NCBI RefSeq assembly: GCF_963678635.1
Contig: NC_087062.1
Coordinates: 53,578,473 to 53,642,472 of the forward strand
Reading direction: 5' to 3'
Source: Symsagittifera roscoffensis
Lineage: Eukaryota > Xenacoelomorpha > Acoela > Convolutidae
Length of the DNA: 64,000 bases
Shown one piece after another: positions 34,480 through 45,059 of the stretch (within the stretch, counting starts at the first letter, position 1; each line of letters starts with the position of its first letter). Below the pieces are notes generated by a model. It was not told the origin of the DNA and made no database searches. It saw nothing but the letters and a program-made list of their open reading frames with translations. A program made the translations under genes and the position numbers.

Positions 34480-35060
34480 AAGCTAATGAAAATGCATGTG
34501 AGTTAGAAAACGTTTCAAAATAGAATTATTATTATAAAGTAAATCAGAAGCTTAATTTCATTGACAAATTGATTGAAATGTATACGAAAACAGTCATGTA
34601 AAACTAAATAAAGTTTAATGAAAAAGCATGTGGGTTAGGAAACATTCGAGTATTGTGTATGTTTGATCCGTTTTTGTGTAGAAATATTGTCAAAACTTGT
34701 ACCTAATTGTTACTAAACAATTTCAGATAGAATAAAACTTCTTAGGGTCCGAGTAGTGGAAAACGCATGGCGCTCGACTCTCAGCCGAAAGACGGCATTT
34801 CGAAACCCGTCCGGAAATTGTACTAAAAGGAGGCCTCAGTTGCTGGTATGGTGATAGCCCCCCATTGTTCGATTTTAAATTTTTTTGATAGTATTGTAAC
34901 TTCTTGGATTATTGTTAATAATTTAACAATTGAGTAAAAAAGTCAATTAATAAAAAAATGTAGTGTTTAAAAAGAAATTGAAAATTGCACAAAACAGCCA
35001 TATAAAATAGTTAGTTAATGAGAAAGCATGTGAATTAGAAAACGTTTCAAAGCATGATCA
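34480..35060. repeat. Three partial copies of the Polinton protease 3' end
   Basis: AATGAGAAAGCATGTGAATT, the sequence at the protease stop, recurs in variant form at about 34484 and 34616, each with about 40-70 bp of shared context. They are degenerate duplications just outside the gene end. Confidence 0.6.
34745..34815 (+). repeat. tRNA-like pseudogene fragment
   Basis: GTCCGAGTAGTGG resembles the A box of type II (Ser/Leu) tRNAs and ATTTCGAAACCCG a weak B box, about 40 bp apart. The stems do not close properly. Probably a tRNA-derived repeat. Confidence 0.4.
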
Positions 35061-35462
35061 TTTATGTAAGCAAAATCAGAACCATCAACATTAAAGTTTT
35101 TATCATAAATCAAATGTGCAAAATAAATACAAAAAGAACCGCACATGGTAGAGTTTGAGTCTTGCATGGGATAATTTGTCATTAATTCAGTGACCTGATG
35201 AAATTTCTCGTTCAATCGCTTAAATAGATCTGTGTACTGCCAAAGAGGAAGACCGAGAGGATCAGCGAAGTATAAAACATTTCTTCTGTTGCAAATCACA
35301 ATCCAATGTGTCCCCGGAGAATCTGATTTGTGAAGTGTTCACAATCATAAAGATATTGTTTGGGATGTGAAATGGAAAATTGTCCGCTGCAAATACTCCA
35401 AGAAACTTATATTTCAGATGTTTACAGTTCTGAATGAGATCCTGCAAATGGATTTCATCCAT
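35015..35462 (-). pseudogene. Adenain-type cysteine protease of the Polinton
   Basis: Capsid maturation protease of the C5/Ulp1-like family. The N-terminal part (start 35462) has the LGVFAADNFP stretch before the first strand. The catalytic His lies in GTHWIV (codon at 35306-35308), the acidic residue in FADPLG, and the nucleophile in MCGSFC (codon at 35141-35143), preceded by the MQDSNS oxyanion-hole Gln region. A one-base frameshift near 35325 separates the N-terminal frame from the His. The start overlaps the capsid gene stop as ATGGATGA, a compact viral-style junction. About 145 codons, short for adenain, but the three catalytic positions are all visible. Confidence 0.85.
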
Positions 35463-36770
35463 TTTCAGACGGTCGAAATTGGAAGGACGTTCTTTGTAAC
35501 TTTACGGTCAGATGTAATAAATACATTAGATGAGCGTATACCCCAATAAAAATTTCCAGGTTTGCTGTCAAAGGGTTTGAGAATTGATGATCGATTGAAA
35601 CTGAGCAGTTAGTAAGTTCAGGATGCAAGAAGTCATGAGCTGCCTGCTGTGTGCTAGTGAGATCGAAACACATAATAAAGTTCTGTTGGTAGTTATCCAG
35701 AGTGATTCCCAGCCCGCAGTGCAACAAACCCAGCGCTGATAGTGTGTTGAAGAAGAGACGTTTATGATTTTGTGTACTAATTGGTGTACTTGCTATTGGT
35801 AAACCGTTCCGTCTCAAGGTAGCTTGCTCTAATCCAAACTTTTTATCATGAAAAGGATTCGTTCGGTTTGTTCCTAGAAATGCAATATTTGTGTTCAATA
35901 CTATTATAATTTGTCTCACCGGTTCGCGAGCAAAAATATCTTCCTGTTGCCAGCTGCGCTGACCAGCTGTTGCAAGAAATGTTCTCGTAATTTCTTCTCG
36001 ATATGGATAGTTCGCAGGAGTTTTGAGCAAAGTTGATTCAATGGCAGAGAGCACATGGTCGGTCACAGTCATTTTTCTCACTTATAGGTTCGCTTCGGGT
36101 ATTTGCAGCTTGTAATGCTTGGCAGCATATTCAGATATAATAAGAAAGTCTTCATGAGAACGTCTGTTGGAAAGTCTGAGGGTAACACTGTCCAACAAAT
36201 GCTTGTCACATGTGAAAAAATTAACTCCAGCTGGTCCACAGAACCAAATTTCCCTCGATTCACGGACCCGTTCATGTTGAGATGTGAGATCAGCTGCATC
36301 TATTGCAGCGGGATTGTTTTCAAAACGATATCCCTGACACTTAAGCCATGAGTCCTTGGCTCCTTTGCTGTTAGAAAATTCTGTTCCAATAAAGCTTTTC
36401 TGCGCAAAATTACTATTGGCTTTTGAGATTTTGAGTCCATTAGCAGAGAGGGTACAGTCAGAGAAAAGGGAATACAGGGAGTTGTTTACGAGGAACTGTG
36501 AATCAGAGGCAGTAGGATCAGTGTTGTCGTATCGCAGATCAGCTCCATTTGATTGCGTTACTTCGTATCGTATTTCCAAAAAATTTTTTGCAGGTCAACA
36601 AAATTATTACGGTCACCGGTGATTTCACATTCAAAAATTGGTCCATTAGGTGAATAGTTAGGTCCAATTTTTTGATCGAAAGTGTTTTCAGAAGTAATCA
36701 AAAGGGGTCGTTTTTCAAACAAATCCGGAGAGCTATGGGTAGCTTCATTTGGTAACAAATTAGCGATCAT
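35455..36770 (-). pseudogene. Polinton major capsid protein (double jelly roll)
   Basis: Forms the particle shell. This family is widely annotated in invertebrate genomes as 'uncharacterized protein F54H12.2-like'. The N-terminus begins at 36770 (MIANLLP...) and contains PIFECEITGDRNNFVDLQK, the first-strand region. The middle part (about 36579-36085) includes CQGYRFENNPAA and the C-terminal part (36081-35455) RKMTVTDHVLSAIE and FLGTNRTNPFHDKKF. Two breaks: a frameshift near 36570 and an in-frame TAA at 36082-36084, after which the same frame continues. Total length about 438 codons, normal for invertebrate Polinton capsids, so apart from these two lesions the gene is full length. It overlaps the protease start by 8 bases. 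Confidence 0.9.
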
Positions 36771-37178
36771 TTTTTATGTTTGAGAAAAAATCTGCTCGAC
36801 TTCTCACTGGTCTGCTTTTTCTTCGAATGGTTGTTTTTATTTTTCGAGCCCCTAATGACCTTCTTCTTCGTAATCCATTCATTGGTGTCTTTTGACGACG
36901 TCTACCACCGCCGAGTTGTTTTCTTGCAGTTTTTGTGACAGTGTTTTTCAATGCTTGTTTAGGAGACTTCTTTTTCATAGCGACATCAATCAGTTCTGGC
37001 GCTGTACTCATCAAAAGGTCTCCACCCAGTTTTTTCGCAGCCATTAGAATAACCCGTCATGCAAACGGTATAGCAACACGACCAGTACCAGCAGCCAAAG
37101 CGCCAAATCCACTGCCGCATTGTCGGTAGTGTACAGAAAAATGAGGAAGTGAAGCTTGCTTTGCATAATGGTTCCATT
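36760..37178 (-). CDS. Small basic Polinton protein (core / minor virion type)
   Basis: The conserved open part starts at 37044 (MAAKKLGGDLL) and ends SNIKNDR at 36760, overlapping the capsid start by 11 bases. It is strongly basic, with GGGRRRQ, LRRRRSLGARK and IRRKSRP clusters, as expected for a DNA-binding core or internal virion protein. Between 37178 and 37045 a short Gly/Ala-rich stretch (GSGFGALAAGTGR) in an adjacent frame looks like its N-terminus, which implies a break near 37050. Position between the two capsid genes is as in other invertebrate Polintons. I recognise the type but not an exact family; the precise role is inference. Confidence 0.6.
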
Positions 37179-37183
37179 GGTTT

Positions 37184-38050
37184 TCAATCAGAACGCTTGA
37201 ATTTTAGAGTCAACACAACTTTAACAGTTCCTGCAAAGGGCACTAGTCTTCCAGTTTCTCTGCTCAACTGTACCGATATTGATTGTACAGATGAAGCCAA
37301 TAAGTTTTTGTAGTCTAAATTAGTAAAGTTTTTTCGATGATTAGGTTCAATGCTGCAGGCACTACCGTTTTTGATGCGTCTATTTGAATCAATGACGCGT
37401 AACAATGGGGCCTTTGCATCTCCAACAGTTTGGTATCGAATAATGTCAATATAGACAAGAATAAGACTTGTCCCACTTGATAAATCATATGGGAAATGAG
37501 ATTCCTACAGTTCGTTTCCCTCACAAGATGCATCGAAGGAGGGTATCATTTTGTAACCAATGTGATATTCATCGTTCTCATCAAGCTTTGCATTGTAGCC
37601 TAACAGACTGGGTATTTGGGGACTTGGGAATGAGATTCCTTCATTTGCGTTCATCCAAATGCTCATGCTATTTGTGATTTCTTGAGGACTTGCATCGAAA
37701 TGAATTTTGTCTTTGAGTTTTGTTTTTATCTCATTAATCAATTGTTCTATAAAAGTGTACTCTCCTGATTTGATAAAAACTTTTTCGCTATAGTAAGGTC
37801 TAAAAAATGTATTCCGATTGCCAGCGTTGGATTTACTGGCTACTACTTCGGATGCTCTGAAGTACGTAAATTCTTCATCGGTATTATTGTTTAATTTGTC
37901 GGAAAATTATTTCTGAGAGAGCAACTCTCCAATCTCCGTCTAAAGCTATTTCTTCTCTACAGAAGTTTATAAATTTGGCCAAAGAGTTGTCTGGGAATAA
38001 TCCATTGATGCTGTTGAAATCAAATGTACAGTAAAATCATCACTGCCCAT
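37184..38050 (-). pseudogene. Polinton minor capsid (penton-like) protein
   Basis: Starts at 38050 with MGSDDFTVHL, which resembles the beginning of the invertebrate Polinton vertex protein. The middle contains IPSLLGYNAKLDENDEYHIG and the end reads RETGRLVPFAGTVKVVLTLK, the hallmark C-terminus of the family (D/E-x-G-x-x-vPF...GxVxVtLxF). About 289 codons in total. It is split into at least four frames, with shifts near 38000, 37920, 37515 and 37400. It lies 28 bp downstream of the integrase and just upstream of the basic protein. Expected role: single-jelly-roll penton at the capsid vertices. Non-functional as written. Confidence 0.8.
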
Positions 38051-38078
38051 TTTTGTTATATTCAGCTTTGTTTCCAAT

Positions 38079-38895
38079 TTAACTAAGTTCTTCTTCATAA
38101 AAATTTCCGCTGATTTCTTCCTTTTCCGCATCAAGGAGACTGTATGATGGAGGGTTTTCAGTAGGAATGGCAACTATTTCAAAAACTTCGTCTGTAAAAA
38201 TCAGCTTGTAACCTTTTCTAAAAGGCAAGTCAGTTTTCGCTATTAGCACATAGTCACCAACATAAAATTTTGGTTTCTGTACCAACTTCGATGAACTGTT
38301 TGCAATTAATGAAACTAATGCAGGTATATATTTCTTGTGACCTTGTTTGGAGCCAATTTTGTTTCTCTATTAACGCGTGAGTTAATCGTTTGAACAAAAC
38401 TTTGTAATTTTACAATATAACTGTAAGTCCATTCAAACTTTTCAAGGATCGAATGTTTCTTTCGGCTGTGAGTATTGTATTTGATGATTTCTCATTTCTT
38501 ACATAACTTTTCGAACTCTCAGTTAAACTCGGTGCCTTTGTCAACACAAAACTTTTTTTGGTTGTTTTGTTTTGATCATTTTTTTGAAAGCTTCGGTTGT
38601 TTCTTTAGCATATTTGGTCTTCAGGGGTTCCACTCGTAAGTAGCAAGAGTAACAATTGACAGCAACTAACAAATATCGTACCCCTCGGTTATGTTTAGCC
38701 AATATATCAACATAAGTCAAGAGACCAAATTTCGTTGATATTGTTAACAATCACTTTTAGCCGAGGACATGTTTTACGAAACAATCCATACTTTGTATGT
38801 GATGATTGAGATCTCAGAAAAATTTTAACTTTTTTGGTGAGAGTTGACTAGCATTTGTTAAATTTTTAACGCTACCAAATGCAGCTGGACCTTTC
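38079..38895 (-). pseudogene. Polinton integrase (retroviral-type, DDE)
   Basis: Would insert the element into host DNA. The N-terminal region (AAFGSVKNL near 38860) is followed by the core: first Asp in YVDILAKHNRG (codon 38706-38708), second in VDKGTEF (38540-38542), Glu in ILEKFEW (38441-38443), about 33 codons after the second Asp. The C-terminal SH3/chromo-like region has KFYVGDYVLIAK, RKGYKLIFTDEVFEI and a GNFYEEEL end. Breaks: in-frame TGA at 38519-38521 and 38492-38494, frame changes around 38750 and just downstream of the second Asp. The catalytic triad is retained despite the stops. About 270 codons. Confidence 0.9.
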
Positions 38896-38906
38896 GTGTA
38901 GAGTAT

Positions 38907-39971
38907 TTAGAGTTTATTTTCTTCACTGATAGTAGGAATTTCATTCTTTTGTTGACGTCGTCGCAAACGATTCTTTACTGCTTTCATAGTTTTCGTCATT
39001 GTCGTCGTTGTTGGGGAAAAATTCTTTTTTTTCTGGGTTTTTCTGTTGTCGGATTGCTTGGTTCTGGATTTGAGAGATGTCGATCGAGTCTTCGAAGAGG
39101 AGGGTTTTGATCTCTTCGATTCCTCAGCTGTCGGGTTGTCGGAGACAAAGGAGGAAGAAGTTGAGGGCTTAGCTGCTTTGCTCTTAAGCGAGCGGAGAAT
39201 CTGTTTGGCATAAGTGTTGGACACTAAACTAGGATCAAGATTCAATTGTTTCTTGTGGATGAAAAAAGCGAGCGGAGAATCTGTTTGGCATAAGCGAGCG
39301 GAGAATCTGTTTGGCATAAGTGTTGGACACTAAACTAGGATCAAGATTCAATTGTTTCTTGTGGATGAAAATTTGTGGATGAAAAACACCCTCAAGTTTT
39401 TTTGTGTTTTGCTGTGTATGGTACAAAAAAGATTCAATTTTAACGAGTGTTGGTTTTCCTTGAATTAGAACATATCCGTCAACGTCTAAAGTCAAGGATT
39501 CAGCTTTGAACAACTGCTTTAGCACCATGTTTGCCCTTTCCATTTTATTAGCTTCCAATAGCTCTTGAATGGATTCCATAACTTTTCGAAACACTTCAGC
39601 TGTTTTTCCATTTCTTTTTTCATCGTTTTTTTTTCTATTCTCTTTGAACTTGTCTGCTGCAGAGAATTGTATGATTCAACATTTTTTTCTGCTTCATCAT
39701 CACCATCACCACTGAAATTAGTAAGTGCAGATAAATTTCTTTTTTGAAGATTTGGTACTACATTACTAGGGGTTAAAGGAATAGGAGATGTTGGGTTTAA
39801 TGGTGGTGGAGAGTCACGGCTGATATTTCGTTCTCGAAATCGCTGTATGTAATTGAGTTGAGATGATTTATCGTTAATTAATGGATTATGAAGGATTTGA
39901 GATTGTGGTACAGTTTTTTCATCTGGAGCATATGTTTTTCGAGGAATGAGGATGAATTCTTCAACATACAT
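38907..39971 (-). pseudogene. Polinton PX/PY-type conserved protein
   Basis: Starts at 39971 with MYVEEFILIPRKTY and contains QILHNPLINDKSSQLNYIQR, features I recognise from a conserved Polinton protein of unknown function that sits beside the ATPase. The middle frame (39594-39235) has MLKQLF-type helices and VDGYVLIQGKPT. The last frame (39317-38907) is Ser/Thr/Lys-rich and ends in a basic tail (KNRLRRRQQK). Frameshifts near 39560 and 39270. An internal tandem duplication (39188-39370) repeats the segment encoding FSARL and YAKQILRSL. Function unknown; by position probably virion-associated. Confidence 0.6.
39188..39370. repeat. Internal tandem duplication in the PX-like ORF
   Basis: GCGAGCGGAGAATCTGTTTG begins at 39188, 39268 and 39294. 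The first and third units extend about 78 bp to CTTGTGGATGAAAA; the middle one is a 26-bp partial. Confidence 0.9.
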
Positions 39972-40267
39972 GCCTAAGGTTCTAGTTTTTCAGGTAAATG
40001 TAACACGATTCTCCGATTGATTTAACCAGTGAAATATTGTTTGCCAAAACTTTTCGTTTTTCTCTGATACTAATTAAGGGTCAACAATTTTTTCAAATGG
40101 TACTTTCTTACTCTCGATGAAACTTTTGTTAGCTGGAACAAATCTAATAAAATTTGAATCAGCTCCTGTCAAAATTGATCTACAATGGTGACTATTGAGC
40201 ATTTGCTTCATTATACATAATTCTTTCTCTTTCATTTTCAAGAGATGTGATAACTGCTTTTTAGGAT

Positions 40268-40865
40268 GGTAAATAGAAAATGGTTGGCGATGGTGGAACT
40301 ATGTTTGATGAATAAAGAAGACATTCTGAAGTTTTTGGAACCAAGTCTATCAACAGATGACCGAAATCTTCTTTCGTTGCCAAGTGATACTCATGAGGAA
40401 TTTTGCAATATTCAATTGTCTGCCTAAATAATCAATTTTTTGAATGTCTCGAGTTGATTTGAACAAAATTAAGTGAGTTGTATTCAAATTTATTGTACGT
40501 GATTGCTTAATTTGCTGAAATAAGTTGTGCTAGACGTAAATAACAAGACTATTTTTATGTCGGCCTGCTGTAGCTAATTTAACAAAATATTTTTCATTAA
40601 AAATTTCTTCACAGGTATCATCAAAGACAATCATGCAATCCCGTAAATTATTAAAAATTTCAAAGCTGGACAATTTGATATATTCAGTATCAAATTTGTT
40701 GTGAGAAACAAAGCAACGGTATTTGGGTTGATCGTGAAAATAAAAATAAAATATCTTGTTATACGTCGGATAGAATGTACCTTTCAGAAGCATTTGAAAA
40801 GTTGTACAATTTTGCCAGATCCCGAGGGACCTGAAACGGAAGTAAATAGACAATATTTTGTTGAA
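40268..40865 (-). pseudogene. Polinton packaging ATPase (HerA/FtsK type)
   Basis: Genome-packaging motor. Walker A is GPSGSGK (40811-40831) and Walker B is MIVFDD (about 40620-40640), followed by TAGRHKN, the sensor-like motif typical of this family, then VIYV. The C-terminal part, in another frame near 40400-40270, contains EDFGHLLIDLVPKTSE and ends TIFYLPS, the family's usual C-terminus. Frameshifts near 40800, between Walker A and the next strand, and near 40530. About 200 codons, normal length. Located between the PX-like gene and the unknown ORFs. Broken as written. Confidence 0.85.
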
Positions 40866-41514
40866 ATGATCTTATTCATTATTATAACTTGGGATTGGGT
40901 AACAAGTAACCAACTGTACTGGATAGTATTGAAAGCCAAATGGCAGTCTCGTTACAACTAAGGTTGTAAAAAGACAATTTTGAAATAGATAAAGATAGCA
41001 AAATGATAATAAAACAATCTTGTGTGAAAAAGACAATTTCTGCAGACGGAAGATAAACAGAATTACAAAATTTCCAAGATCTGTTTTCGTGAGATAAAAA
41101 CTATTCGACACCACCAATGTCTACAAAGTCGCAATCATTGTTCTCGACAGTGGTTTCATCATTTTCTATGTTTACTGGAAGACTTTTTTTGTTTATTTGT
41201 ATCAAGGTTCATATTTACTACGGCATACCCATCGCATTTTTTTTTGGCTCTGATCTATTGATGTTTGGTTTCTATTTTGTTATATATCTTGCTATGGTTT
41301 TGTCTGTCAGAAGTATCCGAAGATTTTTTTTTCTACGTTTCCGGTACTGATTTCGTCTAATAACTCTTTTGGTAAATTCTCACCTGTTAAATTCACATTT
41401 TGTGTGTTTTCTTTTGGTAACTAGTAATCACAAGATCAAAAGAAAACAAAAACAATCAATAAATATATTTATTATGATTCACAAAACTTGGTATATATAG
41501 ATTTATGTGATTCT

Positions 41515-41665
41515 TCAATTCGGTTCAACAGGCAAATCAACTCCTCGTTCAATGAAGAAAAAATCATATTTTGTGAGTTTGTCATGTTTATAATTAGATT
41601 TGAATTTTACAACAAAATGAGCAGCAACTTTGATAGTGGCTTGAACTAAATTTATTTCGTTGTTA
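41515..41665 (-). CDS. Short ORF fragment, unknown
   Basis: A minus frame reading VQATIKVAAHFVVKFKSNY and ending VDLPVEP. No start codon in context and no recognised domain. It lies directly after the stop of the ORF at 41680-41992, with a TAATAA between them, and may be its separated C-terminus. Confidence 0.3.
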
Positions 41666-41679
41666 TCAGTTTTGCCTTA

Positions 41680-41992
41680 TTATTTCAGTTCAGCTGGAAG
41701 CTGTTGGTCATTCAAATGGAATTGTCTTCTCTCTCCCAGCTGAGGTTGCAGCGCTTCCAGGTTGAGATTGAACAACGGAATTGACTGGCGCAACTCCTGG
41801 AGTCTGGACATTGTACAGGTGAAAGTAGTCCAGAACTGTAAAAAAAATTTCCGTATATTATCGATTTGGAGATCGTTCAGTGTAATTTGTTCGAGTTTTT
41901 GCAGGAGAGGTTTTCCTCGACAATCTAATATGCCTGTCCACGTAAAAGTAACTTTAATTCTTGGTGTTAAATTTTTTTTCAGGTCTCTGATT
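41680..41992 (-). CDS. Polinton accessory ORF, unknown
   Basis: An open minus frame of about 103 codons running from a TGA at about 41993 to TAA at 41680-41682. It is leucine-rich and partly helical: KPLLQKLEQITLNDLQID and RLQELRQSIPLFNLNLEAL, then Gln-rich. The only ATG is at 41811 (43 residues), so the real start is probably upstream across a break. Not recognised. Downstream of the exonuclease-like gene on the same strand, so likely part of the same transcription unit. Confidence 0.4.
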
Positions 41993-42581
41993 AGTCATTG
42001 AAGCGTAAACCACCCAATTTGGTGATAAGGTTGTTTGCATCATTGGACAGTTCATTATGTAACCAATAAAAAAAATTTTAAATAATTTACAATGCTTTAA
42101 TAATCCATGCGAGGGAAGTAAATGAAAATGTCGTTTGCAAATATGTTTTTCTTGACCCAATAGTTGTTCAATTTTTGGGCAGCCAATATCTTCCAAATTT
42201 GTCATGAGTAATTTTAAGTATTCAGCTAATGAAACAGATTTTTGTGTACCTTTAGCAAAAAAAATGGGAATTTCGGTTCCTCAAACGAATGCTGTCAAAA
42301 AATTGATCTAAGTATGAGTAAGGGTATTCACCTTCGTCCCAGCGAAGCGCGTGTAGAAATTTAGATACCCAATTGTAAGCTTTTTTCTCTTCTTTTGATA
42401 AATTGTTGAATTGAACTGGTGGCAGAAAAAGAATTGTATCAATTGTATTAGGAGAGCAAACGGAAAGTTCCTTTATGATCAAAGGTTTCTTGCCACATTT
42501 AAATCCTTCAATATCTAAAATAATGAGATGGTTGAAAAACAAATTTTTAGTTTTATTTTCTTGGGTTAACATGACTTTCAC
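41993..42581 (-). pseudogene. Exonuclease-like protein with DxEG motif
   Basis: The first frame (42581-42252) opens with NHLIILDIEGFKCGKK and continues IIKELSVCS and WVSKFLHALRWDEGEYPYSY. The second frame (about 42250-41993) continues GTQKSVSLAEYLKLL and IGCPKIEQLLGQ, then CKRH and HCK residues that could bind zinc. I recognise the arrangement (DIEGF...KEL...LHGL-W...KG...CP) as a conserved protein of invertebrate Polintons and other elements. The D-x-E at the first strand suggests an RNase H-fold DEDD exonuclease. A frameshift sits near 42255. Catalytic role is inference from the DxE only. Confidence 0.5.
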
Positions 42582-43027
42582 TCAACATTCCAACAAACGA
42601 AATAATTTTGGTTTGAATGCTTTAAGAAAAAAGCAAAACGCAATACCTGTCACGTGACCCAGGTAACAGTTTTTTATTGGACAAGGCAAAATATATGTGT
42701 ATACAGGACCGGTATGATTTTTTTCTTGCAAATATCTTGCTGCGTCATGCAATATAGCACGTATTCTAAGAAATTTGAATTGTTTCAAGTGTTTGTCGAG
42801 CGACGAATTGTCTATTCCAATTAAACCACCATATGGTCTGTTTTTCAAAACAAAATCCAAATAATATCAGCATCCAAATACAAACAAGTGGCTAAAAAAT
42901 ACTGAAATCTGACAGATTTATCTGAATATTGTGATTTTAAGTCTATAAAAGTTTCATGAATAAGTTTTAAATCGAAAGTTGAAATCATGTTCACTGAACT
43001 CAATATATTAAAAAAGGAAAAATGCAA
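42582..43027 (-). pseudogene. Unknown Polinton ORF in two overlapping frames
   Basis: The first frame (43027-42845) has STFDLKLIHETFIDLKSQYS and a LYLDADIIW end. The second (42860-42582) has IGIDNSSLDKHLKQFKFLRI and CPIKNCYLGHVTG. They overlap by 16 bases, so a single frameshift near 42850 probably splits one gene of about 140 codons. No domain recognised. Position between the duplicated HYH ORF and the exonuclease-like gene, same strand. Confidence 0.4.
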
Positions 43028-43780
43028 AGTATCAATTAAAACTTAACTTTCTGTTCAACGATAAATTTGACAAATGAAACATCAGTATCTACATCAAGTT
43101 TTCGATATCTACTTGTCAAAATGTCCCTTATTTTACAAAAAGCGGCAGAATGGGGTCCATTAATTAAACTTTCAAATCTTTTTAAAGTTTCTGTATTCAT
43201 CTCATCTGTTTGAACATGTCTGCTTTCTGTGTGTTTCTTTGAAACTGAAGTCGAAATTCTTGCGGATTTGTTTGACGTCGATGATGCAGCAGGCGTAACT
43301 GTATTATCAATTCGTTTCTGTCCCCCAACGCCCGGAGACTTCTTGCAAAAATTTTGATTTGGTGAAGTTTGTTTGTTATATGATGTTGCAGAAAGCAATA
43401 AATTGGTCTCTAACAAATCGAGATTGGCTGCAACAGATTGTGCTGAATAAGTGAGAGCTAGTTTAAGCTTGTCAAATAACTCACCGTTTCCTTTGACATC
43501 TTTAGCAGGAGAAACTAAGTATTTGAAGCAAGTGAAAACACAAGGAACACTGAAACGTTTTTGGGAAGGAAAAAATTGGTGTAATTGTTCCTCTGAATCT
43601 ACTTGAATCAAAATATGGTAATGAGTTTTTTTTTCATTCTCGACTGAAAAAGGGCAATATTCAGATTTGAAGTGGCTTCCAAAAGCATAATTTTTAAAAT
43701 TAGATAAATTAGGTATTTTTCAGTAATAACAAATTTGAAATTTGGTTGAAATTTTTTGAAATAATCAGGTAACACAACTT
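42975..43780. repeat. ~0.8-kb direct duplication, copy A
   Basis: Nearly identical to 45058-45885. Copy A lacks a 24-base in-frame segment present in B and differs by single bases, including an indel in an A-run that changes frame. Confidence 0.9.
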
Positions 43781-43799
43781 CGAACATAGCTTCTGCCAT
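43036..43799 (-). pseudogene. HYH-motif ORF, copy A (frameshifted)
   Basis: Starts at 43799 (MAEAMFEVVLPDYFKKFQ) and ends VEQKVKF at 43036, about 255 codons. The N-terminal part is Leu/Ile-rich. It is followed across a frameshift near 43615-43640 by KKTHYHILIQVDSEEQLHQF and FKYLVSPAKDV. The His-x-His in a beta-strand context, a helix, then a Tyr-Lys pair some 35 residues on resembles the layout of HUH replication-initiator endonucleases, but no family match is certain. The C-terminal half is Ser/Thr-rich then helical (LINGPHSAAFCKIRDILTSR). Second, unbroken copy at 45119-45991. Function unknown. Confidence 0.5.
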
Positions 43800-44003
43800 T
43801 TTGTAAAGGAAAATTAATTCGAGTCGTTTGAAATCGTTTGTGCTTGAGGAAAGTTGATATTTCCTGGTTCGTTTACAGTTAGACTGTGGTTTGTCTTTGT
43901 TTTCAACAGTATCAAAAACTTCACTTGTTTGAGCTCGGATTGACTTTCCCGATTCTAGTATTTTTGAAAATACTTCGAGGCTTAAGAAAAGTCTTTGTAC
44001 ACA

Positions 44004-44183
44004 TTAAAACTCAGCGCCTTCAGTTGCTTTTTTGAAAACTTTCAGGAATGCATAAGTTCCAGTTTGGTCATATGTTTTCAATGTAGCACGCACTAATCTT
44101 TTACTGTTTTCCGATATATCGAAATAGCAATCGCCAAAATCTTTATCTGCATTTGCGGTGGTGCTTGTTTTGGTTTTATTCAT
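44004..44183 (-). CDS. Small Polinton ORF, 59 residues, unknown
   Basis: Clean ATG-to-TAA frame: MNKTKTSTTANADKDFGDCY, then FDISENSKRLVRATLK and KVFKKATEGAEF. Mixed charge, no transmembrane segment, no recognised domain. Intact while its neighbours are broken. It lies upstream of the HYH ORF on the same strand and may be the first gene of that cluster. Confidence 0.45.
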   Translation of the reverse strand: MNKTKTSTTANADKDFGDCYFDISENSKRLVRATLKTYDQTGTYAFLKVFKKATEGAEF

Positions 44184-44538
44184 TGTAGCGAGTAAATTTT
44201 CAAATTAACTTGATTTGAAACTGAATAGAAAGAAATGGTTCCGATTGATTGTGTATGTCTGCAAAAGAAAGCGTTGTATCTATTTTAATTTATATACACA
44301 TGTACTTTATATCGCAAAGATATTGAATTAAAATTTGGTGCAAATGAATAAGTATTTTGTGCATGTACAACTGATAAGAATTTTAGTGGGTGTCGAAGGT
44401 CACAATGTTTAAACGTTATTTTTGATAAAAGCTATTTGTTTGAATGCAATTTAGATAAACATAGAAAACCACGCAAGGTAACATAAATATTTTACACGCC
44501 CTCCCTTATTAAACTGGTAATAAACTACATAGGAGGTC

Positions 44539-45059
44539 TTGAAATTTCTAATTTTAGAAGAACCAATCCCTATTTTAACCTCTTGCGGAGTTTTCACAAT
44601 TCATTTCAGTTTCTTTTCTTTCCGCGTTACGTCTGTCCGTTTCATACAACTTTTCTTCAAAAAAGCCTTGTTATATTATTGCCGGATATTCCAATTACAA
44701 AAGAACGATTTTTATGAAACCGTTCACGAAAATTTTGTAGCAATAATCAACGAAGAAAAAGTTTAAATTCTGATGAGTGGACTTGTACACATCACATTAT
44801 GATTCCCAAAATTTTTTTCCATTTATTCAGTAAATTTTCCTTAAAAAAGTCAAACGAAGAAGAAGAACTGAATATAAAGTATTTGAGTTACCTTACCAAT
44901 TCTGGTAAGTATACGGATTCTGACAAGCTTCTTGCTCTTCAGGTTGATATTTTATCAAAACCAGTTAAAAAATTTTTGTATAAATACGATTGTTCAGACC
45001 ATCTACTGAAGAGATACAGACATTTTTTTCGAAAAGCTCATCCTATATCATTTTTCTAA
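44539..45059 (+). pseudogene. Plus-strand ORF fragments around the duplication junction
   Basis: Two frames, 44539-44766 and 44799-45059. The second includes KKSNEEEELNIKYLSYLTNS and ends with sequence (KRYRHFFRKA) that is repeated at about 46613-46681. The first part of the same gene seems to continue after the duplicated block: GCTCTTCAG...GTATAAATACGATTG occurs at 44934 and again at 45886. The gene was therefore cut by the 0.8-kb duplicate. Unknown function. Confidence 0.35.

Noticed and set aside
34745-34815. Functional tRNA gene
   Set aside because: A- and B-box-like words are present, but the acceptor, D and T stems do not close.
38492-38521. Two in-frame TGA codons in the integrase as a sign of an alternative code (TGA = Trp)
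   Set aside because: The family does not have Trp at these positions, other breaks in the element are TAA or frameshifts, and point mutation from Arg/Gly codons is enough.
41117-41350. Hydrophobic 77-codon plus-strand ORF in the Polinton
   Set aside because: It is T-run-rich and antisense to the element's gene cluster. The apparent membrane segments are explained by base composition.
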